Origin: DATCHW01 sp036508135
GTDB lineage: Bacteria; Bacteroidota; Ignavibacteria; Tepidaquicellales; Tepidaquicellaceae
Assembly: GCA_036508135.1 (NCBI GenBank)
Contig: DATCHW010000075.1
Span: 1 to 64,000, forward strand
Reading direction: 5' to 3'
Length of the DNA stretch: 64,000 bases
A program made the translations under genes and the position numbers. Positions 1 through 6,441 of this stretch are shown here, piece by piece. Each line of letters starts with the position of its first letter. Within the stretch, counting starts at the first letter, position 1. The notes under the pieces were generated by a model. That model ran no database searches. It was not told the origin of the DNA and saw only the letters and a program-made list of their open reading frames with translations.

Positions 1-2
1 AG

Positions 3-428
3 TACAATTATGACGAAATAAAACTTACGATTGTATTTAATTTGGATGGGATATTTTTTGAAGCCCATTACGTTATTAACTTCGCTAATGGTGAGGTTGC
101 TTTTGAAATGGATAAACCGATGATTTGTGTTAAGGATTTTATGGTGCCGGCGGATATAGATTCAGGACTGGCTGAGCTTATAAAAGAGAAAATGAAGACA
201 GATAATCGATTGGTGTCAATTGATGACGAACGATTTGATAAGTACTACTCGGAGAAATTTCTTCCAATTTTTATTGATTATGTGGAATATTTGGAAAACT
301 TAACATTCGGGGATAAATGTAAAGAATGTATTCATCTTTATAACTATAATTTGAATCACTCGGATGGCTGTAAAGAATTGTTTGTGAGGAATAGATATCA
401 CTCAGACAGAAAAGCAGATGAAGATTGA
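3..428 (+). CDS. Hypothetical protein, 5' end outside window
   Basis: The frame is open from base 3 to the TGA at 426-428, so the gene enters from the left and its start is not visible; the TTG at 42 is probably internal. About 141 residues are present, acidic and mixed in composition, with three cysteines and one CKEC pair near the C-terminus (residues about 105-108 of the visible part). No signal peptide, membrane segment or known motif is recognisable. It lies upstream of the palindrome array and may be cargo of the adjacent integrative element, but membership is not shown. Function unknown. Confidence 0.6.
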   Translation, partial: YNYDEIKLTIVFNLDGIFFEAHYVINFANGEVAFEMDKPMICVKDFMVPADIDSGLAELIKEKMKTDNRLVSIDDERFDKYYSEKFLPIFIDYVEYLENLTFGDKCKECIHLYNYNLNHSDGCKELFVRNRYHSDRKADED

Positions 429-957
429 GTTTTTCATCTGAGGGTAAAGTCAACTCGGGTCTGCTCTGAATGAAAAAGTCTGTTTAAATAGACAAATTAT
501 TTTATTATGAAAAGTCTATTTAAATAGACTTTTTATTGGATGCTGATTCTGCACTGAAATCGCTATTCTTAAAAAGTCTACTTAAATAGACTTTTAATTG
601 TGACCGAAAAAAGTCTGTTTAAATAGACTTTTCCGGTAATATTACCCTGTTACTGGGGTAAAATAAGTCCAATTTTCTATACTTTTCCGAAAAAACGTCG
701 CTAAAATATGCTTTTTTTCTCAATATATTATGAGCATTCTTATCGTGTGTTATTGTCTTATTTTTTTGTCATTATAGTTATATTTTTTTCGGGCGTATTT
801 ATATTATTTTATTATTTTCTCTTTTTTCATCTAATCAAAAACCTTAAAAAACCTAAAACCTTTCTATGTTCTTTAATTCTAAAATAATTATGTTTTAAAA
901 ATATGTTCTTAAATAAAATCCTTATATATACCTATATATAGGGGAGTAACTCTAAAA
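429..957. other. Non-coding AT-rich region with palindrome array
   Basis: About 530 bases lie between the first gene and the polymerase-like gene, with no convincing coding sequence. The left part carries the four palindromes. From about 661 to 957 the DNA is extremely AT-rich with T-runs and short homopolymers and no further clear repeat. This is the kind of easily melted DNA seen near replication origins or element ends, but nothing proves that here. Both flanking genes end facing this region. Confidence 0.6.
473..632. repeat. Four copies of an 18-bp palindrome
   Basis: The core AGTCTATTTAAATAGACT, a perfect palindrome, or a one-base variant, occurs four times at 473-493 (right flank truncated), 510-534, 571-595 and 607-632. 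Most copies are flanked by A-runs on the left and T-runs on the right, which extends the symmetry to about 24 bp. Spacing is irregular (about 16, 36 and 11 bp), so this is not a CRISPR array. The arrangement fits operator sites for a dimeric repressor or a replication/iteron-like region of the integrative element. Each copy could also act as a bidirectional hairpin because of the A and T flanks. Confidence 0.85.
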
Positions 958-2415
958 TCATTTGATTTTAGGCAATTTATGCACTTTTGCTCTGTAAAAC
1001 TTGTTCATAGCCCATTTTAGATCCTCTTCGTGCTCCTTTGGTACGATAAACGAATCGTGGACACATAAAGCAAGAATGGGAGTAGTTCGCCTGGTAAAAT
1101 ACATTAAAATATCATTCGCTATATCAGAATCCATCCTGTGAAATTTCAATCCGTCACGCTGAAAAAAATATCTGGCTACATGTCTATTGTGAGTTTTTAA
1201 TAGTTCAAGTCCCGTTCTCAGACCTTTATCAGTTATATCCAAAAAATAGTCCCTCAAACCTTTCTTAATAATGTAATGACGCATAGTTCTTAATACGGTT
1301 TTCTCATTATCATTATTCAGACAGCTTGCAACCATTGTTTTGTAATACTCACGGCCTTCATCTTCATCTAATCCTTCAAATATTGTATAAGGATCATCAG
1401 GACATCGTTTGTTTTTCAGATGATACAACATACGGATGTGGTACGAGCTGTAATCAAACTCGACCGTGGAATTTCCGTTTATCGCTATATAAGATCTGAG
1501 TTCTTTTTTTAATTGTGTTTCAAAACCACGGTAAAACCTTCCGCCGTTTTCGAAATCTTCGGTAAATATTCTTACAAGTTTATCAGGAGCAAGCGGAACA
1601 TTGTAATTCCCTTTTGAATCCGGTCTGAGTTTTGATATATCAACTGACGAAAACAACTGAATATTCTCTTTAAACTTTTCACTTAATAGCATTGATTTAG
1701 GGAGGTTTTTAAGGCTGACAGAATTCGTTATACGGAACCGATTATACTCGTTAAGGTCTGAACGGATTCTTTGTGTGTATTCTGTTTCAGGATAATCCAT
1801 AAGAATCTTTTTGTATTTTCTAGTTACCTGACCTTCATCTTCCAGGCCCGATGTAACAGATTCTTCAGCTGTAAGTTCTTCAGAATCTGTCGCTATATCG
1901 GAATTCTGTAGAGTTTGCATAATTATTCCATCTACTATTTTAAAATCATTAGAAACCCTTTTTCTCAGTAAGATGCATTCGTCTTCAATCAGTGTGTAGT
2001 TATTTGAAAGCGTTTCTTTACATAATGACATCAGTAAATTTGACGGATTATACTTTGATACTTCTCCATACTCATGTTTCAAAGCGCGTGAACGTTCAAT
2101 TGCATATTTATTATTCATCGTTAATTTATCTATAAAATAAATTACAATGTCATGACTCATATTTTCAGGTTTATATCTTTTCGGAATATTGCTGTAAAAT
2201 TTCTCTCCCCGTGGTATTGCTGTATCGAATCCGCGAAGGTGATTGTATATTAAATTAGTAATAAGAGTAATAAGGATTTGTTTTTTTCTTATTATGTGTT
2301 TCAGAGTTACATTGAATTCTTCAATCAACCTATCCGCTAATGTAAGTATTTCCTGAGAATCTGATGAAAGTTGAAAATCAATTAGCTCCGAACCTTCATT
2401 TTTCTTTTTAATCAA
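958..2415 (-). CDS. Single-subunit DNA/RNA-polymerase-like protein of mobile element
   Basis: A protein of 485 residues. The C-terminal half carries features of the family A DNA polymerase / T7 RNA polymerase fold. There is a motif-A-like FDYSSYHIRMLYH at about residues 320-332, with Asp then Arg as in DYSxxExR. An R/K-rich helix follows (REYYKTMVASCLNN), and a motif-C-like ALCVHDSFIVP near residue 455 recalls the HDSFGT of T7 RNA polymerase and VHDE of Pol I. The N-terminal 300 residues match nothing I recognise. The frame has a TTG start at 2415 and a stop seven codons upstream; no ATG occurs before about residue 83, so the start is uncertain. Role in element replication or priming is inference. 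Confidence 0.6.
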   Translation of the reverse strand: MIKKKNEGSELIDFQLSSDSQEILTLADRLIEEFNVTLKHIIRKKQILITLITNLIYNHLRGFDTAIPRGEKFYSNIPKRYKPENMSHDIVIYFIDKLTMNNKYAIERSRALKHEYGEVSKYNPSNLLMSLCKETLSNNYTLIEDECILLRKRVSNDFKIVDGIIMQTLQNSDIATDSEELTAEESVTSGLEDEGQVTRKYKKILMDYPETEYTQRIRSDLNEYNRFRITNSVSLKNLPKSMLLSEKFKENIQLFSSVDISKLRPDSKGNYNVPLAPDKLVRIFTEDFENGGRFYRGFETQLKKELRSYIAINGNSTVEFDYSSYHIRMLYHLKNKRCPDDPYTIFEGLDEDEGREYYKTMVASCLNNDNEKTVLRTMRHYIIKKGLRDYFLDITDKGLRTGLELLKTHNRHVARYFFQRDGLKFHRMDSDIANDILMYFTRRTTPILALCVHDSFIVPKEHEEDLKWAMNKFYRAKVHKLPKIK

Positions 2416-2492
2416 AATAGTTTTAATTAATTTCGGTTATAGTTTCTGTCTAGTTTTGCCTGGGTTTTTGTTTGGTTTTGCTTCGTAACGTT

Positions 2493-2591
2493 TTAATTTT
2501 TATACGGAAATGCTTCTGTTTTCAGTCGGAAATCACTCTGGTTTGTATTGTTTTTTGGTTCTTTTTGTTCTAATTTTTGTTTCATTTCCAT
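2493..2591 (-). CDS. Possible small protein (32 aa) upstream of polymerase-like gene
   Basis: An ATG at 2591 opens a 32-codon frame ending in TAA at 2493, lying between the ClpP-like gene and the polymerase-like gene on the same strand. The product is polar and rich in Lys, Gln and Asn (begins MEMKQKLEQKEPKNN). There is no Shine-Dalgarno sequence and no homology is recognisable. It could be a small accessory protein or a chance frame; the neighbouring terminator just upstream would place its promoter between 2591 and 2617. Confidence 0.2.
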   Translation of the reverse strand: MEMKQKLEQKEPKNNTNQSDFRLKTEAFPYKN

Positions 2592-2616
2592 ATTAAAATC
2601 ACCGTTATAAAACAGG

Positions 2617-2638
2617 AAAGGCGGAGTTCCCTCCGCCC
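2617..2638 (-). terminator. Terminator-like hairpin after ClpP-fold gene
   Basis: GGCGGAG (2620-2626) pairs with CTCCGCC (2631-2637) around a 4-base loop, a strikingly GC-rich stem in AT-rich DNA. On the minus strand it is followed by TTTCCTGTTTT. It sits 40 bases past the stop of the ClpP-fold gene and would separate it from the polymerase-like gene. Confidence 0.55.
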
Positions 2639-2676
2639 AACCTGAATCTGTTTCTCAAAAACCTAATAAGGGAATG

Positions 2677-3216
2677 TTATTTCCGTTTAGAAGATTTTTT
2701 ACCAGATTTACTCTTTTTTGAAGAGTCATCTTTGTACTTGCTCTCTATTCTATCAACCTTGTCGACAATCCTTAAGGATTTAGCTTCAAAAGCTGATAGT
2801 TTTTGAGAATAAGAAAAAATGGATTTCAATCCTCTTCCATGTGCTTCAAAAGACTTTAAAGCAGATAGAATTGATTGATTTTGAGGGGATAAACGTTCAC
2901 CCCTCTTAGTACTTGACTCGGCATCAAAAGGAACGAAGATAGCATCAAAAGATGCGTGTCTTGTGCCTTTCTTGCCTGCCACAGCTAAGATCGTGCCCGC
3001 TGCATCATTTGTACCGCTCGCGTTGACTAGTAAGTCAACTTTCGATGCGTGTACAAACTTTGCGAGATCTAAAGCTAATTTATAATCACCTTTCGTGTTG
3101 TTTAACACTATTGGTAATTCTTTAACTTTATCTCGCGATGTTGCGAGGGATGAAACCGCTGTTTTAATCTCATCCACCTTGTTAGAGTCCAGGTTCTCGA
3201 CTATGATTTTCATCAT
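2677..3216 (-). CDS. ClpP-fold protein lacking the catalytic residues
   Basis: A protein of 179 residues. Residues about 35-100 follow the ClpP/crotonase core closely. LNNTKGDYKLALDLAKFV stands where ClpP has the INSPGG loop and the following helix. VNASGTND leads into ILAVAGKKGTRHASFDAI, which matches the ClpP segment I-L-A-A-G-x-K-G-K-R-x-A-x-x-N-A. The nucleophile serine of the AAS/SAA motif aligns with Ala or Asp, and the catalytic His of MIHQP aligns with Phe (FVPF), so peptidase activity is unlikely. The last 15 residues are a Lys/Ser-rich basic tail. A structural or DNA-binding role, or descent from a phage head-maturation protease, is inference. Two adjacent ATG codons are possible starts. 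Confidence 0.55.
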   Translation of the reverse strand: MMKIIVENLDSNKVDEIKTAVSSLATSRDKVKELPIVLNNTKGDYKLALDLAKFVHASKVDLLVNASGTNDAAGTILAVAGKKGTRHASFDAIFVPFDAESSTKRGERLSPQNQSILSALKSFEAHGRGLKSIFSYSQKLSAFEAKSLRIVDKVDRIESKYKDDSSKKSKSGKKSSKRK

Positions 3217-3300
3217 GGTTATAATATAATATAAATCTTGTTAATCTGAAAGAGCAAATATAATTTTTTGAAACAATAAATTTTCTGAAGGAGTAAAGTT

Positions 3301-3420
3301 CTACAAAACATTCACAGCATCTCTCAGATCGTCTACGATTAAGTGAGCATATCCTTCTGTGGTCTTAATTGAAGATCAACCCGCCATTACTTTTTCTTTA
3401 TATATTCTAACCCATTCAAT
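3301..3420 (-). pseudogene. C-terminal remnant of a second tyrosine recombinase
   Basis: The minus strand encodes SSIKTTEGYAHLIVDDLRDA followed by VNVL and a TAG at 3301-3303. This matches the terminal part of phage-type integrases around the catalytic tyrosine (consensus HSSIxxTxxYAHL). An in-frame TGA (3376-3378) takes the place of the expected GH residues, and the frame before it (EWVRIYKEKVMAG) does not continue into a catalytic domain. It ends just downstream of the intact recombinase and differs from it in sequence, so it is a leftover of another element rather than a duplication. Confidence 0.65.
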
Positions 3421-3422
3421 GA

Positions 3423-4460
3423 CTATGTATTAATTGCCTTTCTTAAATCCGACACCTGAACAAAACAATATTTTTGAGTCACGCTTAATGTTGAATGTCC
3501 AGCGAGGCGTTGAATAAATATTGGATTTACTCCTTTTCTAACGAGTCTCATGATAAATGTAGCTCGTAAGCAATGGAAATGATATCTTTTATCGAATTTA
3601 AGTTTATTCAGAGTACGTCTGAAGTATCTTGTTATAAAATCTCTCTTAAATGGTAAATTAAATTTCTGCCGAAACAGATATAAGTTCTCATCATGAACCT
3701 GATCTTTAATGGATTCAGATACTATAGTTTTAATTGTACCATTAAATGGTATTACCCGGTTCTTCCTTGATTTAGTATGAAACTCCGAATTGTTATTTAG
3801 TTTTATCAGTTCGTTATCAAAGTCAATATTCTTTACTTTGAGACTGAGCAATTCTGATATTCGTAAACCGGTTTCAGAAGCAAGAATAACTATCCGTTTA
3901 ATTCTTTCATCGGATATCGCCTGAATGATTAAATCCAATTCCTTATCTGTGAAGCTTATTATTTCCTTTTCATGAGTCTTAAACTGCTTAATATCAGACA
4001 GCGTGTTGTGACTTATATAACCAAGCCTAACTAAGAGATTCCAGGTAGCTTTAATATAACGAACATATATATTAACAGTTTCTTTTCTCATTCTCTTATT
4101 CAAAACAGATTTAAAATGTTCAATATCATTAAGACTAATCGAGTTAATTTCTCTGTCTCCGATGTAAATCATCAATGATCGTAATGTAAGTTCGTATTTA
4201 TGCAGACTGGCTTTACTTAGATTCGATCGAACATATTCCAGAACAGGATTCTTAATATCTGATAATTTCAAGTGTGGATTAATTATTTCAGTATCTTTTT
4301 TCTTCTCATAATGCCTGAGGAAGGTCAGAGCCTCGTTTTTATATTTGGTCCGGCAGGATATTTTCTTTACATACCTTCTCCCGTTAATTAGACTTACGAT
4401 TAAAAGACAGTAGTTACCATTGTCCGATCTCTTGTGGAGATATACTCTTTCTGACGACAT
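3423..4460 (-). CDS. Tyrosine recombinase / integrase
   Basis: A protein of 345 residues, typical for phage-type integrases. An N-terminal arm-binding-like region and a core-binding SAM-like domain (about 65-160) precede the catalytic domain. Catalytic residues are visible: Arg in TGLRISELLSLK near residue 200, HxxR in FHCLRATF, GH in LAGHSTLSVTQ, and the nucleophile Tyr in TQKYCFV. The gene starts 180 bases from the 3' end of tRNA-Leu and reads away from it, the usual position for an integrase that targets the tRNA gene. It should catalyse integration and excision of the element. The upstream region carries three direct repeats that could be arm sites. Confidence 0.92.
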   Translation of the reverse strand: MSSERVYLHKRSDNGNYCLLIVSLINGRRYVKKISCRTKYKNEALTFLRHYEKKKDTEIINPHLKLSDIKNPVLEYVRSNLSKASLHKYELTLRSLMIYIGDREINSISLNDIEHFKSVLNKRMRKETVNIYVRYIKATWNLLVRLGYISHNTLSDIKQFKTHEKEIISFTDKELDLIIQAISDERIKRIVILASETGLRISELLSLKVKNIDFDNELIKLNNNSEFHTKSRKNRVIPFNGTIKTIVSESIKDQVHDENLYLFRQKFNLPFKRDFITRYFRRTLNKLKFDKRYHFHCLRATFIMRLVRKGVNPIFIQRLAGHSTLSVTQKYCFVQVSDLRKAINT

Positions 4461-4506
4461 AGCTTAAATCCTTTCTTGAGATAAGAAAAGGATAATAATC
4501 AAAAGC

Positions 4507-4539
4507 GGTTAACAAACTGGTTAACAAATGGTTAACAAA
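4507..4539. repeat. Three direct repeats GGTTAACAAA
   Basis: GGTTAACAAA occurs at 4507-4516, 4519-4528 and 4530-4539, with periods of 12 and 11 bases, close to one helical turn. The array lies between the integrase start and the tRNA 3' end. The position suggests arm-type integrase or excisionase binding sites, or an operator for the integrase gene. Confidence 0.7.
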
Positions 4540-4592
4540 ATTACCCCCGGATGCCTATACTGATGAAAACGCAGGAAGAATTCCCAGAAAAC

Positions 4593-4636
4593 AAAAAACC
4601 CCTGAAGCCCCGTATTAACAGGTATTTTCAGAGGTT
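4593..4636 (-). terminator. Rho-independent terminator of tRNA-Leu
   Basis: On the minus strand AACCTCTGAA (4636-4627) pairs with TTCAGGGGTT (4606-4597), one G-T wobble, and is followed by a run of T. It begins 7 bases after the tRNA 3' end and should terminate the tRNA transcript. Confidence 0.7.
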
Positions 4637-4642
4637 GCTTTG

Positions 4643-4728
4643 TGCCCGAGGTCGGAATCGAACCGACACCACCTTTACAGGTGACAGGATTTTAAGTCCT
4701 GCGCGTCTACCAGTTCCGCCACCCGGGC
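4643..4728 (-). tRNA. tRNA-Leu (anticodon UAA)
   Basis: The minus strand folds as an 86-nt class II tRNA. Acceptor stem GCCCGGG pairs with CTCGGGC (one G-U), the discriminator is A, and the D-arm contains TGGTAGACG. The anticodon stem is CAGGA/TCCTG with loop CTTAAAA giving anticodon TAA. A long variable arm and the T-loop GGTTCGATTCC follow. CCA is not encoded. Its 3' end faces the recombinase gene and is the likely integration target. Confidence 0.95.
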
Positions 4729-4883
4729 TGGAACTTGTGCAAAATAAATACTTTCTTAATATTTTACAATTCATTTATAATTTGTTTTACACAAACATTT
4801 AATTTTTCTTTTTTAAATATTATTATTTTCTATATATTAAATTTAATATTCTACTTTTTATTAATACTGAAGTTTATTTTATT

Positions 4884-6005
4884 ATGTATAAAAAAGAAGT
4901 ATTTTTTGTTTTAATTTTCACCATTTTGTTTTTATTTGCTTCCACTGCTCAATCCAAAAGTGAAAATGTGTATTTATCACACGATCAGATTATTGTGCTG
5001 AAAGCTGATGTTGTAAATTTTCTGATAACTCTATCCGGAACGAAAGATGATGTGAGATTCAACAAAATTCTTGAGGAAATAAATTCAGAGGCAGATACTT
5101 CCTTACAAGCAATAATTTTATCTTTGAAAACGAAACTGAACAAGCAAGGATTATCTCTCTCCGATTATTTCGGACACTTTGGATTTAATAATGAAAATAT
5201 CGAAGATAAATTAATCGAAATGACCGGTAATGCAATCGAGAGTTCCATAACTACCTTAATTAAACGTCTTGAATATTTAGGTATTATTAATCCTGTTGTT
5301 TATCAAACCGGCAGTACAAGAATTTCCGTTGAACTTCCTTCTGAACTTTCTGAAGAAATGAAAGCGATAATTCAGACTACGGGAATGCTTTCATTTAATT
5401 TATGCAAAGATTTTTCAGTTTCTAAAAAACTTTTACAGGATGTAGACAAAGTTATTTATGAATCAGAACAGGTATCCAAGAAAGATCTGTTCAGTGCATA
5501 TTTTAATGAAGAATTTTCAAAATCATTTGAAGTGTTGACTGCCGACGAAAATGATTTAGATAAAATTGAGAAAATATTGCAATCTGAAGAGGTGAAAGCG
5601 GTGATTCCAAATGACATAGCTATATACAAATCGAATGAAGTGATAAAAACTACAGATGACAGAAGATTCAGGAAACTGTATCTTGTAAAAAAAGATGCTG
5701 AATTAACGGGAAAATTAATTAGTGATGCTACCTGTGAAATTGACAAGAATACTGAAATACCCTATGTTTCTTTAGTTATGAATAAAGAAGGATCCAAAGA
5801 ATGGGAAAGAATTACCGGAGAAAATATAAAAAAGAAATGTGCAATTATATTTGACGGAATAGTGTTTTCAACTCCGGTAATTATGTCAAAAATTATCGGG
5901 GGAAAGTCCTGGATTCAGGGAATGGCAACAACGAAAGAAGCAAAAATACTATCAATATTGCTGAAGTCAGGAGCTCTGGAGATTCCACTAAAAATTTTAG
6001 ACTAA
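4884..6005 (+). CDS. Exported orphan SecD periplasmic-domain protein
   Basis: A protein of 373 residues with an N-terminal hydrophobic signal segment (residues 5-24, ending STAQS). The rest resembles the periplasmic P1 region of the translocase subunit SecD. LIKRLEYLGIINPVVYQTG corresponds to the SecD N-R-V-D-x-x-G-V-x-E-P segment, TRISVELP to RIVVELP, and AIIFDGIVFSTP plus LKSGALEIPLKILD to the end of P1. It stops exactly where SecD enters its transmembrane bundle. No SecF or YajC lies nearby. It may be a periplasmic partner or decoy of SecDF, or a truncated paralogue; it cannot itself be a translocase motor. Confidence 0.65.
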   Translation: MYKKEVFFVLIFTILFLFASTAQSKSENVYLSHDQIIVLKADVVNFLITLSGTKDDVRFNKILEEINSEADTSLQAIILSLKTKLNKQGLSLSDYFGHFGFNNENIEDKLIEMTGNAIESSITTLIKRLEYLGIINPVVYQTGSTRISVELPSELSEEMKAIIQTTGMLSFNLCKDFSVSKKLLQDVDKVIYESEQVSKKDLFSAYFNEEFSKSFEVLTADENDLDKIEKILQSEEVKAVIPNDIAIYKSNEVIKTTDDRRFRKLYLVKKDAELTGKLISDATCEIDKNTEIPYVSLVMNKEGSKEWERITGENIKKKCAIIFDGIVFSTPVIMSKIIGGKSWIQGMATTKEAKILSILLKSGALEIPLKILD

Positions 6006-6057
6006 CTATCAGAGAAACATTTTTGAATTTAAAAGAAAATCCTGAATAAAGAATCCC

Positions 6058-6282
6058 GTGAAATCTTATTTATATTCGATAATCGCGGTTCTTGTTATAA
6101 TTATATTTATAATTTACAAATCATTAAACAATGATAAAGAGACTTATAACAAGACACAGGATAATAATGTCAAAATTTCCTGTGATTCGAGTTTGTGGGA
6201 GCACGTTTATCAGTCACACAGGTTTAAAGTATTTGAACAATGCAAAATCGTTACAGAATATCCTTTGGTACTTAGTTTATAA
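6058..6282 (+). CDS. Small single-pass membrane protein, possibly truncated
   Basis: A GTG start gives 74 residues: one transmembrane helix (about residues 5-22), a short polar linker, and a tail with LWEHVYQSHRFKVFEQCKIV. The W-E-H-V-Y...R-x-K-V-x-x-x-C pattern recalls the opening strand of an OB-fold-like domain seen in other secreted proteins, but the frame ends before such a domain could be completed. It is either a short membrane protein or a gene cut by a downstream mutation. It lies 52 bases after the SecD-like gene on the same strand. Confidence 0.4.
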   Translation: MKSYLYSIIAVLVIIIFIIYKSLNNDKETYNKTQDNNVKISCDSSLWEHVYQSHRFKVFEQCKIVTEYPLVLSL

Positions 6283-6384
6283 TATATTTAAAATAATTTA
6301 AATATCAATCTCACTGTAAATTTTGATTTTGGAGATTGACATTCCTATTATTGCGCAAATTCATTTTATTTACTCTAAATCCCA

Positions 6385-6408
6385 AACCCCCTTTGATAAA
6401 AGGGGGTT
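6385..6408. repeat. GC-rich intergenic hairpin
   Basis: AACCCCCTTT pairs with AAAGGGGGTT around GATA. It lies between converging genes and belongs to the same C5/G5 hairpin family seen at 18.3-18.5 kb. It may terminate transcription from either side, although no long T-run follows. Confidence 0.55.
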
Positions 6409-6441
6409 GAGGCTTAGACATATTTAAGAAAAGATTATTTA

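Larger units (their letters stand above)
473..4642. mobile_element. Integrative element beside tRNA-Leu (left end undefined)
   Basis: The segment combines a tyrosine recombinase next to the 3' end of tRNA-Leu, a fragment of a second recombinase, a polymerase-like protein, a degenerate ClpP-fold protein and an operator-like palindrome array. Recombinase beside the 3' end of a tRNA is the classic layout of an integrated island. No second copy of the tRNA 3' end was found by eye in 1-4460, so the far attachment site lies outside the window or has decayed; the left boundary given is only the start of the palindromes. Confidence 0.6.

Noticed and set aside
473..632. CRISPR array
   Set aside because: Repeats are perfect palindromes with spacers of about 11 to 36 bases of unequal length, and there are no cas genes.
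1..4460. Second attachment site copy of the tRNA-Leu 3' end
   Set aside because: No direct repeat of the tRNA end was found by eye, so the far boundary cannot be placed in the window.
4551..4802. Open frame of 83 codons on the plus strand
   Set aside because: It runs antisense across tRNA-Leu and its terminator; the Arg/Pro-rich middle is the typical read-through of a tRNA gene.
6058..6282. Continuation of the SecD-like protein as a membrane part
   Set aside because: The small protein has one helix and no SecD membrane motif; it is in a different frame with its own start.
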